Below are positions 24,246 to 31,496 of a stretch of DNA of 64,000 nucleotides, piece by piece. The number at the start of each line of letters is the position of its first letter. Positions within the stretch are counted from its first letter, which is position 1. The stretch comes from Oscillospiraceae bacterium (GTDB lineage Bacteria > Bacillota > Clostridia > Oscillospirales > Ruminococcaceae): positions 1-64,000 of the forward strand of contig SFFJ01000004.1 of NCBI GenBank assembly GCA_004557855.1, written 5' to 3'. The notes below the pieces were generated by a model. The model searched no databases and was not told the DNA's origin. It worked only from the letters and a program-made list of their open reading frames with translations. The translations under genes and the position numbers were made by a program.

Positions 24246-24581
24246 TCACAGCCGCAGCTGCTCCTCCTGCGCCTGCGCCTCCTGCTTCTTCAGCCAGCGC
24301 AGCTTGATCCCGCGGGAGATCATCGCCACCACCGAGCCGATGGCGCCCAGCAGCCCCAGCCACCCGAAGAACATTCCGGCAGTGACCTCACTGGCCGGAT
24401 CGTTGCCCCGGCACAGCAGCTCCATGCCGCCGAAAAGCAGCAGGCACCCCGCCAGCACCAGCGGGATCACATACCACTTTGCGGTGGGCTTGCCGGTGGA
24501 AAAGCCTACGTCCAGCGTGACCAGCAGCAGGATGATACACAGGATCGTCCCTTGAGAAAGCAGCGTTCGGATCAGAAACAT
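24246..24581 (-). CDS. Small membrane protein of unknown function
   Basis: The 111-residue protein has three hydrophobic segments (TILCIILLLVTLDVGF, YVIPLVLAGCLLLFGGMELL, MFFGWLGLLGAIGSVVAMI) and a charged C-terminal tail rich in Gln and Glu. It starts one base after the stop of the upstream membrane gene, so the two are translationally coupled. I do not recognise a family. Together with its partner and the divergent 229-residue protein it makes a small set of unknown membrane proteins next to the AAA+ regulator. Confidence 0.65.
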   Translation of the reverse strand: MFLIRTLLSQGTILCIILLLVTLDVGFSTGKPTAKWYVIPLVLAGCLLLFGGMELLCRGNDPASEVTAGMFFGWLGLLGAIGSVVAMISRGIKLRWLKKQEAQAQEEQLRL

Positions 24582-24582
24582 A

Positions 24583-25197
24583 TCAATTCTCCTCCGTCTC
24601 TTTTTCTTCGGCAGGGGTCTCGGCCGTCAGCTTTCCGGCCAGCGCCGCCAGCTCCTCCGGCGAAAGGCTGTTGCGCAGCTGCTCCATCCGCTGCTCCAGG
24701 TCTCTCTGGGCCTCGGCGGCCGCATTTTTCGCCCGTTCTATGTTCTGTCTCTCGTATGCGCGCGCAAGGCCCTCGGCATATTCACGGCCGGTGGGGGCGG
24801 GCGCCACGGGGATCAAAGCCGTCAAACCGCAAAGCACCAGCACCAGCTTCAGGCAGGCGATGGCCGCCCCGTAGCTGGGGAATTCGGTATTCAGGGTAGA
24901 AAGATACATCGCCTTGTAGTCGGCAAACAGCACCACCGTGATGACGCACCAAACCAGAAAAACACCGAATGCCAGGATGAGCTTTTTGTTGCTGTTAAGG
25001 CCGCGGCGGTTGCAGAACAGGATGCCCCCGATGACCAGCAGCGCCAGCATCACCAGCTCGATGATAAGGCAGGCGGGCCAGGTGGGCAGCCCCTGCTTAA
25101 GATAGTCCCGGCACAGCACCAGGTCGCCGATGATGACCGCAAGAAACAGGATAATGGCAGCAACGAACCGGGCACGGGGCGCTCTATTATTTTCCAT
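24583..25197 (-). CDS. Membrane protein with coiled C-terminal tail
   Basis: The 204-residue protein has four hydrophobic segments in the first 135 residues and a cytoplasmic tail (about 140-204) rich in Ala, Glu, Gln and Arg (ERAKNAAAEAQRDLEQRMEQ) that should form a coiled coil. No family is recognised. AAGAGGTG precedes the ATG. It is the first gene of a two-gene unit with the 111-residue protein. Its promoter is flanked by GAATTC-centred palindromes shared with the divergent gene at 25.5 kb. Confidence 0.65.
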   Translation of the reverse strand: MENNRAPRARFVAAIILFLAVIIGDLVLCRDYLKQGLPTWPACLIIELVMLALLVIGGILFCNRRGLNSNKKLILAFGVFLVWCVITVVLFADYKAMYLSTLNTEFPSYGAAIACLKLVLVLCGLTALIPVAPAPTGREYAEGLARAYERQNIERAKNAAAEAQRDLEQRMEQLRNSLSPEELAALAGKLTAETPAEEKETEEN

Positions 25198-25286
25198 ATT
25201 TTACACCTCTTTCGTAGAATGACAGGCTCATTTGTAAACTTTTTGTTAAAAAATGTTGTTTTTTAACCTTTTCGATGCAAAAAACA

Positions 25287-25395
25287 CCGGATTCGGCCGT
25301 ATTAGTGGGGGGACTTTTTCCCACCCGGCATCCGCCGAATTCAGCAAAAGTGTAGCATATGTTTTCCCGGTTGGCAAGTTTTTTCCCGAATTCGG
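25287..25395 (-). promoter_or_regulatory. Promoter with three CCGAATTCGG-like palindromes
   Basis: Minus-strand promoter: TTGCCA (25372-25377), 17 bases, TACACT (25349-25354). Near-identical ten-base palindromes lie at 25287-25296 (one change), 25335-25344 (one change) and 25386-25395 (perfect), with centres 48 and 51 bases apart. They bracket the promoter and could bind a dimeric repressor controlling one or both divergent units. Confidence 0.5.
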
Positions 25396-25487
25396 CTTTT
25401 ATCGGCGGGACACCACGTCCCATCGTCAGCAAATAATTTACGGCGCCGGCCCCCTGCCGGACCGCCGGCTTTAAGGAGGATTTTCTC

Positions 25488-26177
25488 ATGCAATGGGTTA
25501 TTCGTATCGGTTATGCGGTGATGATTTTCGCCATCATCATGTGCTTTATTTTCAGCAAGCGGGGCGAAAAGGAAATGCGCCACATGATCGACCGCTTCGC
25601 ACAGGCTTTCTGTAAGCTTTCCAACTACGTCCTGCCGGGCGGCCGCGCGCCGAAGGCGGTTCTCGTCACCCGCAAAAAAGAGGGCGTGATGCAGGCGCTG
25701 CCTGCCGCCGAGCAGCCCGAGGAGCTGCAAAAGCTGATGAAACGGGGCACCACCCGTCATCTGCGGGAGCTGTACGGTGAAATGGAGGAGGCCAGTGCCG
25801 AGCTGTGCTTCCGCTGCCGTAAAAACCGCCGCAACCGCGAGCTGTTTGCCGACCCCATCCGGGAGATCTGCTACGTGACCGACGTGTTCCTTTCCGGCTG
25901 CGAGGATGCAAAAACCATCAGCGACCAGAACCGCATCAATGCGTTCGAGAGCTTTTATACCGACCAGCTCAAGCACCGTGCCGCTCTGCTCAAGCGCATT
26001 GCCGGTGAAAATTCCGAGCCGTTCCTCGACCTGAACGCCGACTACGATCTGGCGACGGTGGAGAAGATGGAGATGGAGGCCCGCCGCAACCGCCTTAAAA
26101 ACCAGCGGGAGGAGCAGAAGCGCAAAAAGGCCGAAAAGGCCGCCGTCAAGGCCGCCCAGAAGCAGGAGAAGCAGTAA
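25488..26177 (+). CDS. Membrane-anchored protein with charged coiled tail
   Basis: The 229-residue protein has one N-terminal membrane span (VIRIGYAVMIFAIIMCFIF, about 4-22) and a soluble cytoplasmic part. That part contains an ELCFRCRKNRRNRELF segment and ends in a long, highly charged helix (NRLKNQREEQKRKKAEKAAV). AAGGAGG stands nine bases before the ATG. I recognise no family. It is divergent from the two-gene membrane unit at 24.2-25.2 kb and lies upstream of the six-copy tandem repeat and the AAA+ regulator. Confidence 0.7.
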   Translation: MQWVIRIGYAVMIFAIIMCFIFSKRGEKEMRHMIDRFAQAFCKLSNYVLPGGRAPKAVLVTRKKEGVMQALPAAEQPEELQKLMKRGTTRHLRELYGEMEEASAELCFRCRKNRRNRELFADPIREICYVTDVFLSGCEDAKTISDQNRINAFESFYTDQLKHRAALLKRIAGENSEPFLDLNADYDLATVEKMEMEARRNRLKNQREEQKRKKAEKAAVKAAQKQEKQ

Positions 26178-26192
26178 TCCCGCCCCGCAGTA

Positions 26193-26693
26193 AATAACCC
26201 CCGGAGGCAAAAACAGCAAACATCCCCCAACCGACCCGCCGATGCGGAAGCCCGGTTCGGGGTCACGGTAATCATCCCGCCGGAGGGGAAAAGCAAAAAA
26301 TCCCCCAACCGCCCCGCCGATGCGGAAGTCCGGTTCGGGGTCACGGTAATCATCCCCCGGGAGGAAAAAACAGCAAACACCCCCAAGCGCCCCGCCGATG
26401 CGGATAGCCGGTTCGGGGTCACGGTAACAGTTCCCCCGGGAGGGAAAAGCAAAAAATCCCCCAGCCGCCGCCCCGCTGATGCGGAAAGCCGGTTCGGGGT
26501 TACGGCAACAGTTCCCACGGGAGGGAAAAGAAAAACCCCCCAGCCGCCCCGCCGATGCGGAAAACCGGTTCGGGGCCACGGTAATCATCCCCCGGGAGGG
26601 CAAGAGCAAACACCCCAACCGCCCCGCCGATGCGGAAGTCCGGTTCGGGGTCACGGTAACAGTTCCCTCGGGAGAGGGAAAAACAGACAGGAG
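26193..26693. repeat. Six-copy tandem repeat, period 75-81 bp
   Basis: Six units share a core CGCCCCGCCGATGCGGA...CCGGTTCGGGGTCACGGTAA, with GATGCGG at 26241, 26319, 26397, 26478, 26554 and 26629. A partial unit precedes them. CCCCG in each core pairs with CGGGG, so every unit can form a hairpin. Each unit ends with a ribosome-site-like GGGAGG plus an A-rich run, and the last one runs into the real ribosome site of the regulator. Units differ by AATCAT versus AACAGT before CCC. Confidence 0.9.
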
Positions 26694-26700
26694 GAAAGGC

Positions 26701-28140
26701 ATGGCCAAGCGACAACCCAGCGTTCTGCGGATGCCGGAAAACGGGGCAGGCGACCCCTTTTTCGGGCGGCAGGGCAACTGGTTCGAGGTTATTTTCGAGT
26801 CGTCCTATGACGGCATCTACATCACCGACGGCAGCGCCATTACCCTGACGCTGAATAAAAGCTACGAAACGATCAGCGGTCTGCGCAAAGAGGAAATGGT
26901 GGGCCGCAGCATGGCGGAGCTGGTGGAAAGCCGGGTCGTTTCGGTCTCCGGGACGCTGCTGGCACTGGAGCGCCGGGAGTCGGTGACGATGGAGCAGCAG
27001 TTCAAAACCGGCAAACGGGCCATCATCACCAGCACCCCCGTTTTTGATGCCCAGAGCAATATCGTCATGGTGGTCACCAATGTCCGTGACGTCACCGAGC
27101 TTTACGCCCTGAAGGAGCAGCTGGAGCAGAGCGAGGAGCGCAACCGTCAGGTCGCCGCCGAGCTGGAGGCCGCCCGCAACCATCAGGACCGCAATTTCGC
27201 CAGCCTGATTTTCCACGACAAAAATATGCACAACGTCATCAATCTGATGAACCGTGCCGCCCAGATGGAGGTCCCGGTGCTGCTGCAGGGCGAGGTCGGG
27301 GTGGGGAAGGGCGCCCTTGCGGGGTATATCCACAGCAAAAGCAAGCGCCGCAAGGAAAGCTTTGTCACCGTTCCCTGCGCCTCCCTCACCGAGGACACCA
27401 TGGTCGCCGACCTGTTCGGACTGGGGCCGGGGGTCTCCCCGGAATACCCGCAGGGCAAGATGGGGCTGCTGGAGCGTGCCAATAACGGCGTCGTCTTTTT
27501 GGATGAGGTGGAGCAGCTCAACCACGAAAGCCAAACCCGGCTGCTCTCGGTCATCCGGCGGCGGCAGCTAAAGCCGCTGGGGTACAGCGCCGATAAGCCC
27601 TGTGATATCCGCATCATCGCCTCCACCAGCGCCGACCTGCTGGCTTTGGTGCGGGAAAAACGCTTCCGCGAGGATTTATATTATGCCTTGAGCGTCCTGC
27701 CGGTGAACGTGCCGCCGCTGCGGGAACGCCGGGAGGATATCCCTTATATCGTGACGGCATATGTGGCGGAGATGAATAAAAAATATCACCAGAAAAAGCG
27801 CTTCGCCCCGGAGACCATCATTTGCATGCAAAGCTACAACTGGCCGGGGAATATACGAGAGCTGCACAATGTCATCGAACGGATGATGATCATCTCCAAA
27901 AATAACGTCATCCAGCCGGAGGAGCTGCCCATCACCACCGATATCACCGTGAGCCAGAAGGAAACCGAGGAGTATTTTGAGCAGGTGAACCTGCACAAGC
28001 TGGTGGAGCAGCTGGAGATCTCCTACATCCGGCGGGCATACAGCCGCTACGGGAATGTGCGGGATGCCGCCCGCAGCCTCGGGATGGATGCCTCCACCTT
28101 CGTGCGCAAGCGCAAAAAGATCGAGCAATCGAGGGAATAG
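26701..28140 (+). CDS. PAS-AAA+-Fis regulator lacking the GAFTGA motif
   Basis: The 479 residues form a PAS domain (about 27-130, SSYDGIYITDGSA), an enhancer-binding-protein type AAA+ domain (about 165-400) and a Fis-type helix-turn-helix (NVRDAARSLGMDASTFVRKR, about 450-472). Walker A is GEVGVGKG (197-204) and Walker B VVFLDEV (264-270). The loop that contacts sigma54, normally GAFTGA after DLFG, reads LGPGVSPEYPQGK, so it probably does not activate sigma54 polymerase. It may work on sigma-A promoters in the manner of TyrR. AGGAGG precedes the ATG. Its stop codon shares a base with a GTTGC-N6-GCAAC palindrome, likely its own binding site. It probably controls the downstream cluster. Confidence 0.85.
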   Translation: MAKRQPSVLRMPENGAGDPFFGRQGNWFEVIFESSYDGIYITDGSAITLTLNKSYETISGLRKEEMVGRSMAELVESRVVSVSGTLLALERRESVTMEQQFKTGKRAIITSTPVFDAQSNIVMVVTNVRDVTELYALKEQLEQSEERNRQVAAELEAARNHQDRNFASLIFHDKNMHNVINLMNRAAQMEVPVLLQGEVGVGKGALAGYIHSKSKRRKESFVTVPCASLTEDTMVADLFGLGPGVSPEYPQGKMGLLERANNGVVFLDEVEQLNHESQTRLLSVIRRRQLKPLGYSADKPCDIRIIASTSADLLALVREKRFREDLYYALSVLPVNVPPLRERREDIPYIVTAYVAEMNKKYHQKKRFAPETIICMQSYNWPGNIRELHNVIERMMIISKNNVIQPEELPITTDITVSQKETEEYFEQVNLHKLVEQLEISYIRRAYSRYGNVRDAARSLGMDASTFVRKRKKIEQSRE

Positions 28141-28284
28141 TTGCAAAAATGCAACAATGCGCAAAAACGCAACAAACGGTTTTTGTTCAAAAAAATTTAA
28201 CGATTTACGGAAAAACCCTTATTTCAAGCGGAAAATCGAAGGCAGATTTTTTGAAAAAATGAGCGCCTGTTGCATAAACGCAAC
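28140..28284 (+). promoter_or_regulatory. Three GTTGC-N6-GCAAC operators before the 4-hydroxybutyrate cluster
   Basis: Palindromes lie at 28140-28155 (perfect, centre AAAAAT), 28158-28173 (left arm TGCGC) and 28269-28284 (perfect). The first two are spaced 18 bases apart, as are two of the sites at 23.6 kb. The nearest ends 134 bases upstream of the cluster promoter, a distance typical of enhancer-like sites. The rest of 28174-28418 shows no gene. Confidence 0.75.
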
Positions 28285-28418
28285 GGGCGTTCTAAAATTC
28301 ACGCCGATTTCATCGAAAAAAGCGGAAAAAATGACGAAAACCCCGAAAGACGCAAAAACAAAGTGAACAAACTCATTCGGGACAATATAACGCCCCTGCC
28401 AAACTTGCGCCCGGAAGG

Positions 28419-28447
28419 TTTACAAGCCGAAAATGCCCCGATATAAT
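28419..28447 (+). promoter_or_regulatory. Sigma-A promoter of the 4-hydroxybutyrate cluster
   Basis: TTTACA (28419-28424), 17 bases, TATAAT (28442-28447). No good sigma54 -24/-12 element (GG-N10-GC in TGGCAC...TTGC context) was found between the operators and the first gene. Confidence 0.7.
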
Positions 28448-28603
28448 CGAATTGTAAGCGGATGTGCGCCGCTGTGCCGAAAAATGCGATCGGCGTGCCG
28501 CTTTACTGTTAACCGCCGGGGAACCGCCTGATTGGGACAGGGAACGGGGAGCCCGGCAGAGGCTAAAGTCATAAGAAATTCTGTAATGAGGAGGATGCTT
28601 CAC

Positions 28604-30136
28604 ATGACCGAAACCGAGAAAAAAGTTGCGGTACCGGAAGGTTTTATGACCGGTAAGTTCCCGCTGAAAAAGCGTGCTTACGGTGCAGAGCAGCCCGGTA
28701 TCAAGGTAGGCCCTTTCAAGATCCGTCTCCCCCTGATCCACCACGAGTGGTCCTGGACCGAAATGGCTGCCGCCATGTTCCTGGGCGTTGCCTGCCTGGG
28801 CGCCGGCGTTACCACCACCATGACCACCTTTGGCCTGGACGATCCCGCCAACATTGCTGCCCTCGGCTTCACCGAGAACGGTGTGTTCCTGATGGCCCTG
28901 ACCTTCGGCGTACTGAACGCCATCTGCTACTATCTGCCCTCCCTGTTGGGCGACCCCGTAGTTCCCGGCTGGATTACCCCGGCCCTGCCCCTGACGCTGA
29001 AATTCCTGCAGCAGTGGGATCTGCCGAACTACGCTACCGGACAAGTTGATCGTATCTATGCCATGATCGCCCTGCAGATGCTGGTTGCCTTGAGCTTCCT
29101 GATCATGGGCGCCACGGGTATCGGCCGTAAGCTGGTTGACGCCGTACCCATGGGTATCAAGGCCGGTATCGTTCTGGGCGCCGGCGTAACGGCTGCGGTA
29201 AACGTTTTCTCCGCCCGTATGCCCAAGGCCCCCTGGACCGTTGCCATCGCCGTACTGATGTCCTACTTCTTCCTGTTCAACCCCAGCTTTGCCCGCAAGG
29301 CTTCCAAGAGCCGCTTCTGGAATGTAGTGCGTAACCAGGGCGTAGTTCCCGCCCAGCTGTTCGCCATCATTCTGGCTCCCGTGCTGCTGCACGAGATCCC
29401 CCTGCCCCAGATTCAGTGGGGCCTGACCCCCTTGAGCTTCGGCTACGTTCTGGAGCACTTCACCATCTTCGGTCTGGGCTTCCCCGCTTGGAGCTTCTTC
29501 CTGGCGGCGATCCCCTCCGCGCTGGCTACCTACATCATCGCCTTCTCCGACTTCGTACTGGCGAAGGAAGTTGTTGCCGAGGCTACCTCTTATCGTCCTG
29601 ATGAGACCGTTATCTTCGACGCCAGCCGTTCCAACCTGGTTAGCTTCCTGCGTAACGCCATCATGTCCCTCTTTGCTCCCTGGGTTCCCATGTGCGGCCC
29701 GCTGTGGGCTTCCGGTCTGCTGACCATCACCGAGCGCTACAAGAGAGGCTACAAGACCATGCACACTTACTGGGATGGTGTATGTACCTTCCGTGCAGCT
29801 ACCGTAATCTCCGTTCTCATCCTGCCGCTGGTTACCCTCATTAAGCCCGCGTTTGCCATCTTCTTCGGCATCACCATGGGCGTTCAGGCCTTCGCCTGCG
29901 GCAACATCGGTATCCGTATGTGCACCACCGCCAATGACCGCGGCGTTGCCTGCGTTATCGCCGGTGCTCTGACCTACTTCACCCCCGGCTGGGCTCTGCT
30001 CGTCGGTATCATCGTCTGGGTCGTTGTTGACGGCTCCGAGGCAGTTATCAACCTGAAGAACCGCAAGAAGACCCCCGGTGGACCCACTCCCGAGGAGCTG
30101 GTTTTCACGGCTGAAGACAAAAAAGGCTGCTGCTAA
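28604..30136 (+). CDS. Multi-span permease, NCS2/SLC23-like
   Basis: The 510-residue protein has about 12-13 hydrophobic segments. PVVPGWITPALPLTLKF and TYIIAFSDFVLAKEVVAEA resemble the substrate-binding half-helices of the NCS2 (uracil/xanthine) and SulP fold, although overall similarity to a named group is not certain. GAGGAGG stands nine bases before the ATG. Codons are strongly biased (CGT, GTT, GGT), as in highly expressed genes. It is the first gene of the 4-hydroxybutyrate cluster, so an organic acid or amino acid feeding the pathway (4-hydroxybutyrate, 4-aminobutyrate, succinate) is a likelier substrate than a nucleobase; that is inference. Confidence 0.7.
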   Translation: MTETEKKVAVPEGFMTGKFPLKKRAYGAEQPGIKVGPFKIRLPLIHHEWSWTEMAAAMFLGVACLGAGVTTTMTTFGLDDPANIAALGFTENGVFLMALTFGVLNAICYYLPSLLGDPVVPGWITPALPLTLKFLQQWDLPNYATGQVDRIYAMIALQMLVALSFLIMGATGIGRKLVDAVPMGIKAGIVLGAGVTAAVNVFSARMPKAPWTVAIAVLMSYFFLFNPSFARKASKSRFWNVVRNQGVVPAQLFAIILAPVLLHEIPLPQIQWGLTPLSFGYVLEHFTIFGLGFPAWSFFLAAIPSALATYIIAFSDFVLAKEVVAEATSYRPDETVIFDASRSNLVSFLRNAIMSLFAPWVPMCGPLWASGLLTITERYKRGYKTMHTYWDGVCTFRAATVISVLILPLVTLIKPAFAIFFGITMGVQAFACGNIGIRMCTTANDRGVACVIAGALTYFTPGWALLVGIIVWVVVDGSEAVINLKNRKKTPGGPTPEELVFTAEDKKGCC

Positions 30137-30181
30137 TTAAACAATCAGTTTGACCCTGTTGATTAGGGAAGGCCCCACCCA

Positions 30182-30277
30182 CGGGAGATGAGTCAACACC
30201 GCGGTGCGCGCTCATCTCCCGGCGGGAAAAGGGAAAGATGGAGCTGACGATCCCAAGGTCAGTTCCATCTTTTCCCG
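30182..30277 (+). promoter_or_regulatory. Two strong hairpins between permease and dehydrogenase genes
   Basis: CGGGAGATGAG pairs with CTCATCTCCCG (30182-30221). Then GGGAAAGATGGAGCTGAC pairs with GTCAGTTCCATCTTTTCCC (30231-30276). Neither has a clean long T-tail, so they may be partial terminators or messenger-stabilising structures that adjust downstream expression. Confidence 0.6.
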
Positions 30278-30325
30278 CGAAAGCGCGCCCACCGAAATGA
30301 GAAAAGAAAAGGGAGGTAAACCGCC

Positions 30326-31438
30326 ATGAAACTGCTTTCCATCAAACCGACCATCTATAAATACAAGACCGCCGAGGAATTCGCGAAGGAATTCAACATC
30401 GGCGCGGGTGACCTGGTAATCACCAATGAATACATCTATCAGCCCTTCTTCGGCAAGCTGAACCTCGACTGCGATGTGCTGTACCAGGAAAAATACGGCG
30501 CAGGCGAGCCCTCCGACGACATGGCAGAGGCCATGTACCGGGATATTAAAGGCGACCATAAGCGTGTTATCGCCATCGGCGGCGGTACCGTCATTGATAT
30601 TTCCAAGCTGTTTGTACTGAAAAACGTTTCCCCCATCCTCGATCTCTATGACGGCAAGGCCGAGATCGTAAAGGATAAAGAGCTGGTTCTGGTTCCCACC
30701 ACCTGCGGCACCGGCAGCGAAGTCACCAACATCGCCATTCTGGCACTGAACAGCCGCGGCACTAAGAAGGGCCTGGCTGTGGACGAGATGTATGCCGACA
30801 GCGCCGTACTGGTTCCCGAGCTGCTGAACGGCCTGCCCTTCCGCTTCTTTGCCACCAGCTCCATCGACGCCCTGATCCATGCGGTGGAATCCAGCCTTTC
30901 CCCCAAGGGCAACGAGATGACCCGCCTGTTCGGCTACAAGGCCATCGAGATGATCCTGCACGGCTACAAGAAGATCGAAGCCGAAGGCCCCGAGGCCCGT
31001 ATGCCCCTGCTGGAGGACTTCCTGATGGCTTCCCTGTATGCAGGTGTTGCCTTCGGTAACGCCGGCTGCGCTGCCGTCCACGCCATGAGCTATCCTCTGG
31101 GCGCTACCTTCCATGTGGCGCACGGCGAAAGCAACTACGCCATGTTCACCGGCGTAATGAAGAATTACATGGAGATCCGCCGCGACGGCGAGATCGAAAA
31201 GCTCAATAAGTTCATCGCCGATATCCTGGGCTGCAAGGTAGAGGACGTTTATGAGGAGCTGGAGAAGCTGCTTAATAACCTCATCCAGAAGAAGGCCCTG
31301 CATGAATACGGCATGACCCGTGAGCAGATCGAGGAGTTCACCGACAGCGTGATTGCCAACCAGGGCCGCCTGATGGCCAATAACTTTGTGGAACTGGATC
31401 GTGACCGTTTGATCAAGATCTATACCGAGCTGTACTAA
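30326..31438 (+). CDS. 4-Hydroxybutyrate dehydrogenase (iron-type alcohol dehydrogenase)
   Basis: The 370-residue protein is a group III Fe-dependent dehydrogenase. It has the nucleotide loop AIGGGTVIDISKLFVL, VPTTCGTGSEVTNIAIL, and the metal ligands in SSIDALIHAVESSLSP, AAVHAMSYPLGATFHVAHG (Asp and three His). Length and motif wording match 4-hydroxybutyrate dehydrogenases of Clostridium kluyveri and aminobutyrate fermenters, which reduce succinate semialdehyde with NAD(P)H. GGGAGG precedes the ATG. The next gene is the 4-hydroxybutyryl-CoA dehydratase, which strongly supports this substrate. Codon choice indicates high expression. Confidence 0.9.
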   Translation: MKLLSIKPTIYKYKTAEEFAKEFNIGAGDLVITNEYIYQPFFGKLNLDCDVLYQEKYGAGEPSDDMAEAMYRDIKGDHKRVIAIGGGTVIDISKLFVLKNVSPILDLYDGKAEIVKDKELVLVPTTCGTGSEVTNIAILALNSRGTKKGLAVDEMYADSAVLVPELLNGLPFRFFATSSIDALIHAVESSLSPKGNEMTRLFGYKAIEMILHGYKKIEAEGPEARMPLLEDFLMASLYAGVAFGNAGCAAVHAMSYPLGATFHVAHGESNYAMFTGVMKNYMEIRRDGEIEKLNKFIADILGCKVEDVYEELEKLLNNLIQKKALHEYGMTREQIEEFTDSVIANQGRLMANNFVELDRDRLIKIYTELY

Positions 31439-31496
31439 TTGCACGTAAACAGAGCCGACTAACGATGAATCCAAAGAAAGAAAGGAAGTAACGAAA

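Noticed and set aside
26193-26693. CRISPR-like array
   Set aside because: Units are 75-81 bases with the conserved part longer than any spacer-like part, the variable part is short and related between units, and no cas genes are nearby.
26479-26700. N-terminal extension of the AAA+ regulator through the tandem repeat
   Set aside because: The frame stays open by chance in GC-rich repeats; AGGAGG and a family-like start are at 26701.
28285-28603. Sigma54 promoter for the fermentation cluster
   Set aside because: Only one GG-N10-GC spacing (around 28379) was seen and it lacks the TGGCAC and TTGC context; a much better sigma-A promoter is at 28419-28447.
28285-28604. Rex operator before the fermentation cluster
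   Set aside because: No TTGTTAA-N4-TTAACAA-like palindrome was found between the operators and the first gene; a lone TGTTAAC half-site near 28507 is not enough.
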